From an uncultured Chitinophaga sp. (lineage in GTDB: Bacteria > Bacteroidota > Bacteroidia > Chitinophagales > Chitinophagaceae), in assembly GCF_902168175.1 (NCBI RefSeq), contig NZ_CABHOU010000037.1:1-36596 (forward strand): a stretch of DNA of 36,596 nt, given 5' to 3'. Shown one piece after another: positions 33,145 to 36,596 of the stretch; positions within the stretch are counted from its first letter, which is position 1; each line of letters begins with the position of its first letter. The translations under genes and the position numbers were made by a program. The notes beneath the pieces are model-generated. The model ran no database searches. It was not told the DNA's origin and was given only the letters and a program-made list of their open reading frames with translations.

Positions 33145-34365
33145 TTACCGCACTTTCTTTTGTTCTATATTGGGAAGTAAACCTGTTAGTATTCCTATCA
33201 ATGGTAAATAAGCACAGACCGAAAAAACGTACGAGATACTGGTCAGGTCGGCCAGTTTACCTAATACTGCGGAGCCTAGTCCACCCATCCCAAATGCAAG
33301 TCCGAAAAAGAGCCCGGCAATCATACCTACCTTCCCTGGCACCAGCTCTGTAGCATATACGAGGATGGCGCTAAAGGCTGAAGCGATCACCACGCCGATA
33401 ACGACCGACAGTACGGCTGTCCAGAATAAAGGTACGTAAGGCAGCAATAACGTAAACGGCGCCACGCCCAGTATAGAGAACCAGATGATGTACTTCCTGC
33501 CGAAACGATCGCCCAGTGGTCCGCCGATAAACGTACCCGCCGCAACAGCGCCGAGGAAGATGAAAAGGTATAACTGCGATTGCTGTGTGGTAACATGAAA
33601 CTTATCTATCAAAAAGAAAGTATAGTAACTGCTCATGCTGGCCATGTAGAAATACTTGGAGAAGATGAGTACAATGAGGATACACAATGCAGTGATCACT
33701 TTCTTCTTAGAAAACACCTGCTCTGCATGCTCTGTTTTACGCGCCGCCTTTTCCAGTATGTGCGCACCATACCACTTGCTTACCCGCGTTAACACCAATA
33801 TACCGATCAACGCCACCAGCGTAAACCATATGATATTGATCTGCCCATACGGGGCAATGATCAGGGCCGCCAGCAAAGGGCCTATCGCGCTACCTGCATT
33901 ACCGCCCAACTGGAAAATAGACTGCGCCAGTCCCTTTTTACCACCAGAAGCCAGGTGCGCCACGCGCGACGATTCCGGGTGAAAGATAGAAGACCCGATA
34001 CCGATAAAACTCACCGATATCAGAATATTGTAGAAGCTGTTAGCAAAGGCCAGCGCTATCAACCCCACGAGTGTAAAACCCATGCCCACTGGCAAAGAAT
34101 AAGGCCGTGCCCTTTTGTCTGTATATACACCTACTAATGGCTGCAGCAGTGAAGCTGTTAGCTGGTACACAAGTGTAATAAGCCCGATCTGTGTAAACGT
34201 AAGATGGTACTTGTCTTTAAAGATCGGGTATACCGAGGGTATTACCGACTGTAGCATATCATTGGTGAGATGCGCAAAACTGATCGAAAAGAGAATAGAG
34301 AAAACGGTGTTCTGTGCCAGTTTTCCGGGCGCTTCCACTGTTGCCGCCATAGATGTGTTTTTCAT
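33145..34365 (-). CDS. MFS transporter, fosmidomycin-resistance (Fsr) type
   Basis: A 406-residue, twelve-helix major facilitator protein. The first helix region FSILFSISFAHLTNDMLQSV and IPSVYPIFKDKYHLTFTQIG are typical of the Fsr subfamily. The inter-helix motif GVYTDKRARPYSLPVGM matches the MFS loop 2-3, and GIGSSIFHPESSRVAHLASG is another Fsr hallmark. Loop 8-9 has GPLGDRFGRKYIIW. Fsr proteins export fosmidomycin and probably other small phosphonate-like or toxic compounds; the true substrate is unknown. The start at 34365 (MKNTSM) is chosen because longer in-frame starts run into the upstream gene. It follows the FadR-type regulator by 13 bp, so that regulator likely controls it. Confidence 0.9.
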   Translation of the reverse strand: MKNTSMAATVEAPGKLAQNTVFSILFSISFAHLTNDMLQSVIPSVYPIFKDKYHLTFTQIGLITLVYQLTASLLQPLVGVYTDKRARPYSLPVGMGFTLVGLIALAFANSFYNILISVSFIGIGSSIFHPESSRVAHLASGGKKGLAQSIFQLGGNAGSAIGPLLAALIIAPYGQINIIWFTLVALIGILVLTRVSKWYGAHILEKAARKTEHAEQVFSKKKVITALCILIVLIFSKYFYMASMSSYYTFFLIDKFHVTTQQSQLYLFIFLGAVAAGTFIGGPLGDRFGRKYIIWFSILGVAPFTLLLPYVPLFWTAVLSVVIGVVIASAFSAILVYATELVPGKVGMIAGLFFGLAFGMGGLGSAVLGKLADLTSISYVFSVCAYLPLIGILTGLLPNIEQKKVR

Positions 34366-34378
34366 AAAATCCAATACT

Positions 34379-35032
34379 TTAATGCCACGCAATAATCTTA
34401 GCGGCGGTGTTCCATGCCTTTTTTGCCTCACCGTCTGTAATGTGTTTGAATAATTGTTCATGTAAGGAGTGCGAACCAATAAACGAAGCCGTATCGGGGA
34501 ACCTTACCAGGAACCACTTTCGCAAATGGACCGACACCGACTTGTATAAATCGGCCAGCACCTGGTTACCCGAAGCCTCGGCTATCGCCACGTGAAAAGC
34601 AATATCTGCATCCACACAGGCTTCCAGATCGCCGGCATCTGCCGCCGTTTTCCGGTCGCGCAGGTACGTCTTCATCACCGCCAGGTCGGCCTTTGAACGG
34701 TTGAAGGCTGCTTTCTCCGCGATCTTCATTTCCACCAGCGCCCGCACTTCATCAAGATCTTCTTCACTGGCCCGCTGCAACCGCTGCGATATAGGTTCCT
34801 TGTTCCCGGTAGATGCATCTACAAAGGTGCCTGCGCCCTGCTGCACCCGCAATAAACCTGAATTAACAAGTATGCGGATGGCCTCCCGGATGGTAGAACG
34901 CCCTACGCCAAAAGCTTTCATCAGCTCCGGCTCTATCGGCAACTTCTCCCCTGGCTTATACTGCCCCAGCGACACCTGCTCCTGCAAACGCATCGCTACT
35001 TCATCCGCCAGCGATTTTTTCTGGATCATCAT
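34379..35032 (-). CDS. FadR/GntR-family transcriptional regulator with FCD domain
   Basis: A 217-residue regulator. The N-terminal winged helix (about residues 5-72) is of the GntR type: EVAMRLQEQVSLGQYKPGEK, LPIEPELMKAFGVGRSTIRE, AIRILVNSGLLRVQQGAGTF. The C-terminal all-helical FCD domain (about 90-212) includes ADIAFHVAIAEASGNQVLAD, with the metal-binding aspartate and histidine pattern, and SHSLHEQLFKHITDGEAKKA. FCD domains bind carboxylic acids or similar metabolites. Two ATGs (35032 and 35029) can start it. A palindromic operator and an exact Bacteroidetes promoter lie just upstream, pointing to autoregulation. The cotranscribed MFS exporter suggests an efflux circuit responding to its ligand. 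Confidence 0.92.
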   Translation of the reverse strand: MMIQKKSLADEVAMRLQEQVSLGQYKPGEKLPIEPELMKAFGVGRSTIREAIRILVNSGLLRVQQGAGTFVDASTGNKEPISQRLQRASEEDLDEVRALVEMKIAEKAAFNRSKADLAVMKTYLRDRKTAADAGDLEACVDADIAFHVAIAEASGNQVLADLYKSVSVHLRKWFLVRFPDTASFIGSHSLHEQLFKHITDGEAKKAWNTAAKIIAWH

Positions 35033-35044
35033 CTTAAAATTTCT

Positions 35045-35069
35045 AATTCATCATATCATCTGATGAATT
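35045..35069. promoter_or_regulatory. Palindromic operator of the FadR/GntR-type regulator
   Basis: AATTCATCA (35045-35053) and TGATGAATT (35061-35069) are perfect 9-bp arms with the 7-base spacer TATCATC. Nested in it is TCATC-T-GATGA (35056-35066). It lies directly downstream of the -7 box and 12 bp before the start codon, covering the expected transcription start, where a repressor would block the gene. Confidence 0.75.
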
Positions 35070-35070
35070 T

Positions 35071-35101
35071 CAAAGGTAGGAAGATTTGGGGAAACAGCAA
35101 A
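35071..35101 (-). promoter_or_regulatory. Bacteroidetes-type promoter of the regulator/MFS operon
   Basis: On the minus strand TTTG (35101-35098), a 19-base spacer and TACCTTTG (35078-35071) reproduce the TTTG-N19-TAnnTTTG consensus of the Bacteroidetes primary sigma factor exactly. The palindrome above follows two bases downstream. Confidence 0.82.
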
Positions 35102-35354
35102 TGGAGTTTAGAATGCGCGGTTAACATTTGTCCTGTCGTCATCTCTTTTTCGCGAAAGTCAGCGCTCTTTAAAGATAGCTCCCGGCCCCTGTTAAACACC
35201 CACGTCTTTCCGCCCATTCCCCTTTTGCCGTAACCCCGTGTAGTTTGATGGGCCTCATCACCGGAACGCCATCTAACGGATTGATTGCAAGGCATTAACA
35301 TTTAAATACGGCTCGGTTTTTGCTATTATTCGGCTCATCAAAACCAATAGTATA
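35102..35354. other. Divergent intergenic region
   Basis: No gene is supported here. Short frames on both strands have no recognisable coding character. It should contain the promoter of the plus-strand gene at 35355, but no clear TAnnTTTG box was found; GGTTTTTGCTATTATT around 35320-35336 is the most promoter-like stretch. Confidence 0.4.
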
Positions 35355-36146
35355 ATGGCAAAATCAGATAGTATTTTAAGGCTAAGAGGGAAGATAAAGG
35401 GCATTATCAATTACTCCATAAACGGGAAGTTCTATGCCCGCGCCGCGCCGGAAGTGGTGCGCCAAACCCTCGCTACCCGTGAGGCTGCCCGGGATTTCGG
35501 CACTGCCAGCCGTGCGGCCCGCATTATTCGCCACGCCATAGACCAGGCGGTAAGCACACACTTCGACGGCAGTTTCCTCAACCGCTTGAATAAAGAGATG
35601 GGCGTCATCGTAAGGGATGACATCACACATCCACGCGGCAAACGCCAGGTAACCACGGGCTCCCTGCAACGGCTGATTGGCTTTCGGGTAAATACGAAGG
35701 CCTCCATTTATAGTGAAACGGATACGGTACGTTGTCATAATGGCCACATCGCCGTAACGGTAAAGGCCCCGCACCAGGGACTGTCGCAGGCAGACAAGTA
35801 TTTCCGCTTCCGGGCGATCGCTATCTGCCCCGACTTTGCCCTCGGCATGTGCAAAACCTTTGTGTCGGAGTATGTAGATGTGCCGGCCGGCGATGTTCAT
35901 CCACCCATCGAACTGATAATTCCCACTCCCGCCGGCAAAGCCGCTATCGTGATGCTGGAAGTAATAGCTGCCGGCGATAGAGGACTGCGTACCACCATGC
36001 GCTTCCAGGCTACAGAGGTAATAGCGGTAATGAGCGCCCGCAAAGCCGCTACTGTAAACACTGTCTACAGCGAATCGCCTGCAATATCGCTTCCAGCCGA
36101 CATTACCGGCAGTTTACACCTGCAACAGGGCCCTTCTCCCGGCTAG
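35355..36146 (+). CDS. Protein of unknown function, possibly DUF6266-like
   Basis: A 263-residue protein with no signal peptide or membrane helix. The N-terminus SILRLRGKIKGIINYSINGK then FYARAAPEVVRQTLATREAA has the GK-x-G...Y-x-x-x-GK...R-x-x-P pattern of small Bacteroidetes proteins grouped as DUF6266, though the match is weak. The segment GTASRAARIIRHAIDQAVST and the strand-rich second half (VSEYVDVPAGDVHPPIELII) resemble a virion- or shell-like beta protein, but this is only an impression. Rich in Ala and Arg. It stands alone, divergent from the FadR-type regulator, and is followed about 120 bp later by a terminator. No function can be given. Confidence 0.65.
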   Translation: MAKSDSILRLRGKIKGIINYSINGKFYARAAPEVVRQTLATREAARDFGTASRAARIIRHAIDQAVSTHFDGSFLNRLNKEMGVIVRDDITHPRGKRQVTTGSLQRLIGFRVNTKASIYSETDTVRCHNGHIAVTVKAPHQGLSQADKYFRFRAIAICPDFALGMCKTFVSEYVDVPAGDVHPPIELIIPTPAGKAAIVMLEVIAAGDRGLRTTMRFQATEVIAVMSARKAATVNTVYSESPAISLPADITGSLHLQQGPSPG

Positions 36147-36268
36147 ACTAACAATTCATCCATAAACCGCCGGCAAATCCCCGCGGAACGCCCCCTCATG
36201 CCCCTATGTCTGATTTTGCCCTTTTTCACTACTTTTCCCCTCTTACCTCACTTCATTTATACACGTCT

Positions 36269-36292
36269 GGCGGATAAATTCCGCCTTTTTTT
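36269..36292 (+). terminator. Intrinsic terminator after the gene at 35355
   Basis: GGCGGA (36269-36274), loop TAAAT, TCCGCC (36280-36285), then seven Ts. The stem is perfect but short. It lies about 120 bp beyond the stop codon of the plus-strand gene. Confidence 0.8.
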
Positions 36293-36521
36293 GTGCCTAT
36301 ACCTCATGTAGCCCCTCTTTTTTCATTTCCGCCCCGCCCACACCTTATCCCCCGATCAAGTCCACATCAACTCCACACAAACTCCTTTTATATAGGCTCT
36401 CTACAGGCTTTTTAAGAGCCATAAGAAAGTGTCAGGGACCAGCTACAGATCACTATTAAGCCGCCGTTATGTCACTCCCTTCAACTGTTTGAACATTATT
36501 GGGCAGAAACTAAGCACCACT

Positions 36522-36574
36522 GCCCGCGTTAGCGGGCGTCACTAAGATCGTCATGGCGAGGAACGAAGCCATCC
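36522..36574. repeat. Hairpin and dispersed-repeat-like motif at the right edge
   Basis: GCCCGC-GTTA-GCGGGC (36522-36537) is a perfect hairpin. Twelve bases on, a motif at 36549-36574 contains GGCGAGGAACGAAGCC with ATGGC / GCCAT arms. This closely resembles the CGTCATTGCGAGGAACGAAG family of short repeats scattered in many bacterial genomes. Copy number cannot be seen within one window; no second copy occurs here. Confidence 0.55.
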
Positions 36575-36596
36575 TCCGCTTAAGTCTTCGCAACAG

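Larger units (their letters stand above)
36147..36596. other. Right-edge region without a gene
   Basis: A 450-bp stretch with no supported gene. The plus strand is pyrimidine-rich at 36190-36360. It holds an intrinsic terminator (36269-36292) and, at the end, a hairpin plus a repeat-like motif (36522-36574). No tRNA was recognised. Confidence 0.6.

Noticed and set aside
35056..35301. 81-codon minus-strand frame upstream of the FadR-type regulator
   Set aside because: It covers the promoter and operator of the regulator and has no protein-like pattern.

Overview
The window looks like a chromosomal segment from a Bacteroidetes bacterium, most likely Chitinophagaceae and close to Chitinophaga. 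The evidence is a SusC/SusD pair with FecR and an ECF sigma factor, a PorP/SprF protein next to a giant surface protein with a type IX secretion (T9SS) type B C-terminal domain, several AraC-type regulators, and an exact Bacteroidetes promoter (TTTG-N19-TACCTTTG). I saw no tRNA, rRNA, CRISPR array, insertion sequence or prophage. These assignments come from reading the sequence, not from a database search.

Left part (1-7490): two diverged tandem AraC-family regulators. They are followed by small enzyme-like or stress-type proteins (DinB, DUF1398, two PhnB-like VOC proteins, an AHSA1-like SRPBCC protein), a GlxA-type regulator (DJ-1/PfpI plus AraC HTH) and a CorA-like divalent cation transporter. 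A possible 36-residue membrane protein lies antisense to the end of the second regulator. Strong bidirectional terminators separate the convergent pairs.

Middle (7518-20710): a three-domain DNA ligase D (phosphoesterase, ligase, polymerase) with a long Lys/Ala-rich linker. On the minus strand follows a TonB-dependent uptake locus, transcribed as ECF sigma factor, FecR anti-sigma, SusC with an STN signalling domain, SusD, DUF4843 lipoprotein, PKD-like lipoprotein and a TlpA-like thioredoxin, ending in a terminator. It has no glycoside hydrolase, so the substrate cannot be read from the window.

Right part (20811-36596): an apparent gene remnant, a secreted DUF1080-like protein, a small lipoprotein and an EamA exporter. 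Then comes the most unusual locus, on the minus strand: a phage tail-collar/MdpB-like protein, a periplasmic-binding-protein fold without a signal peptide, a 2277-residue repeat-rich T9SS cargo protein and a PorP/SprF protein. Next is an Fsr-like MFS exporter behind a FadR/GntR-type regulator with a clear promoter and palindromic operator, then a plus-strand protein of unknown function. The right edge carries a hairpin and a motif resembling a dispersed repeat.

Two regulatory circuits can be read from the sequence: the sigma/FecR/SusC signalling set, and a probably autoregulated FadR-type repressor controlling the MFS exporter. The best candidate for an undescribed system is the collar / binding-protein / giant-adhesin / PorP cluster at 23261-32834.
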